Assembly: GCA_014728685.1 (NCBI GenBank)
Contig: WJLG01000064.1
Coordinates: 1 to 7,204, forward strand
Direction of reading: 5' to 3'
Length of the DNA stretch: 7,204 nucleotides
Origin: Candidatus Falkowiibacteriota bacterium
Lineage (GTDB): Bacteria; Patescibacteriota; Patescibacteriia; Patescibacteriales; WJLG01
The notes under the pieces were generated by a model. The model searched no databases. It worked only from the letters and a program-made list of their open reading frames with translations, and was not told where the DNA came from. The translations under genes and the position numbers were made by a program. Of this stretch, positions 6,510 through 7,204 are shown piece after piece; the first letter of the stretch is position 1, and every line of letters begins with the position of its first letter.

Positions 6510-7204
6510 TTAATCCAAATATTCTAAATTAACGCCCAAGCTGCCATCCCATTTTATTTCCGGTTGGCTTCTTAAAACTTCTCTGGTGTATTTTTTCCTC
6601 TTTTCGTAAGTTTCTTCATCTTTGGCCTCAAATCTGATAGTGAAATACGGCCCATTTTGAGAATAACGAAAGATCATCATGCCGTCATCAAAATCCAATC
6701 TGATCGAATCATTTCCGGGAATAGTAGAGGCGTCGCTGATCTGGGCATCGGCAAAATCACTTTTGACCTTTTCTTCTATGCTTTTAAAGATCTCCTTTTT
6801 CTTACCGACCGTACAGGCTAATTTTATCTCCGGTGATGAAATAAATTTAGGAAAGTCTTCTCTGATCTGGCTCAAGGTCTCTTTCTTTGTGGAAAGATAT
6901 TCCAAAAGTTTCAAAGCCGCATAACAGCCATCGTCATAGCCGTAAAAATCCCTGAAAAAGATATGGCCTGACAACTCTCCGGCAAAGATCGCTTCTTCTT
7001 CCGCCATTTTGGACTTGATATGGCTATGTCCGGTAAGCCACATCACCGGCTTGCCTCCGTTTTTCTTTATAACTTCTTCCACGACCTGGGAACAAAGGTT
7101 ATTATAAACCACTTTGGATCCCGGTTCTTTTTCCAAATACATCTGGGAAAAAATAGCCACCAATATATCATTCCACATCACTTCTCCTTTTTCATCGACT
7201 ATGC
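6510..7204 (-). CDS. Phosphomannomutase/phosphoglucomutase, 5' end missing
   Basis: The frame is open to the window edge: codons before the GTG at 7181 read IVDEKGE, the conserved stretch after the metal loop of alpha-D-phosphohexomutases, so the gene continues beyond 7204 and 7181 is not its start. Such enzymes interconvert hexose 6- and 1-phosphates for envelope polysaccharide or glycolytic use. Visible hallmarks are LTGHSHIKSKM, a typical domain 3 signature, then the sugar-binding loop GELSGHIFF with FYGYDDGCYAALKLLE (about 6980-6910), and the domain 4 phosphate-binding region, which reads FRYSQNGPYFTIRFEA (6671-6624) where relatives such as AlgC have RASNTTP. The catalytic serine and DGDxDR metal loop would lie outside the window. 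Mannose versus glucose preference cannot be told. It appears to head, or lie upstream in, the infC operon. Confidence 0.92.
   Translation of the reverse strand, partial: IVDEKGEVMWNDILVAIFSQMYLEKEPGSKVVYNNLCSQVVEEVIKKNGGKPVMWLTGHSHIKSKMAEEEAIFAGELSGHIFFRDFYGYDDGCYAALKLLEYLSTKKETLSQIREDFPKFISSPEIKLACTVGKKKEIFKSIEEKVKSDFADAQISDASTIPGNDSIRLDFDDGMMIFRYSQNGPYFTIRFEAKDEETYEKRKKYTREVLRSQPEIKWDGSLGVNLEYLD

Noticed and set aside
6345..6924. Plus-strand open frames opposite infC and the mutase gene
   Set aside because: Antisense shadows of conserved coding sequence, without motifs of their own.
7176..7181. GTG/ATG at 7181-7176 as the start of the mutase gene
   Set aside because: The upstream codons IVDEKGE fit the conserved enzyme sequence, and the AAGGAG there is internal coding sequence; the gene continues past the window edge.
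1..7204. A novel defence or other undescribed multigene system
   Set aside because: Every gene belongs to a familiar housekeeping or transport family in a plausible order; only residue-level and non-coding oddities stand out.

Overview
All seven identifiable genes lie on the minus strand, so transcription runs from high to low coordinates. The gene set is compact housekeeping plus cell-envelope functions from an AT-leaning bacterium. Several traits suggest a Candidate Phyla Radiation (Patescibacteria, Parcubacteria-like) genome: an RNase J with a basic N-terminal tail, an L35-L20-SecG cluster followed by a membrane-anchored oligopeptide-binding protein with no permease beside it, almost no Shine-Dalgarno sequences, and gaps of 1 to 39 nt inside the main cluster. 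This placement is an inference from gene style, not from a marker search. The secG gene ends in TGA, so TGA is a stop here. That argues against the recoded Gracilibacteria/SR1 groups.

Layout in transcription order. (1) 7204-6510: the 3' part of a phosphomannomutase/phosphoglucomutase, running off the window. (2) 6496-5939 infC (IF3), 5891-5694 rpmI (L35) and 5664-5320 rplT (L20), the classic translation cluster, with a small U-tailed hairpin between infC and rpmI. (3) 5318-5106 secG, one base after rplT. (4) 5066-3054, a 670-residue family 5 extracellular solute-binding protein with an uncleaved membrane anchor and a very acidic insertion. (5) 3050-2931, two tandem imperfect hairpins in a 3' untranslated/intergenic region. 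(6) 2865-1042, ribonuclease J. (7) A perfect 17-bp palindromic terminator at 993-1028, followed at once by a TTGACA-type promoter. (8) 920 to the window edge: the N-terminal part of an HlyD/RND-type membrane-fusion (adaptor) protein.

The first five genes look like one operon joining sugar-phosphate metabolism, translation initiation/ribosome assembly and protein export. RNase J may be read from its own promoter or by readthrough past the tandem hairpins. The HlyD-like gene is a separate unit and probably heads an efflux or export operon whose ATPase and permease would lie beyond base 1.

I see no CRISPR array, mobile element, tRNA, rRNA or defence system. The points most worth a second look are a His-to-Glu change at the expected motif C metal ligand of RNase J, the acidic insertion in the orphan binding protein, the hairpins at 2931-3050 and 5910-5926, and the consistent absence of Shine-Dalgarno sequences.
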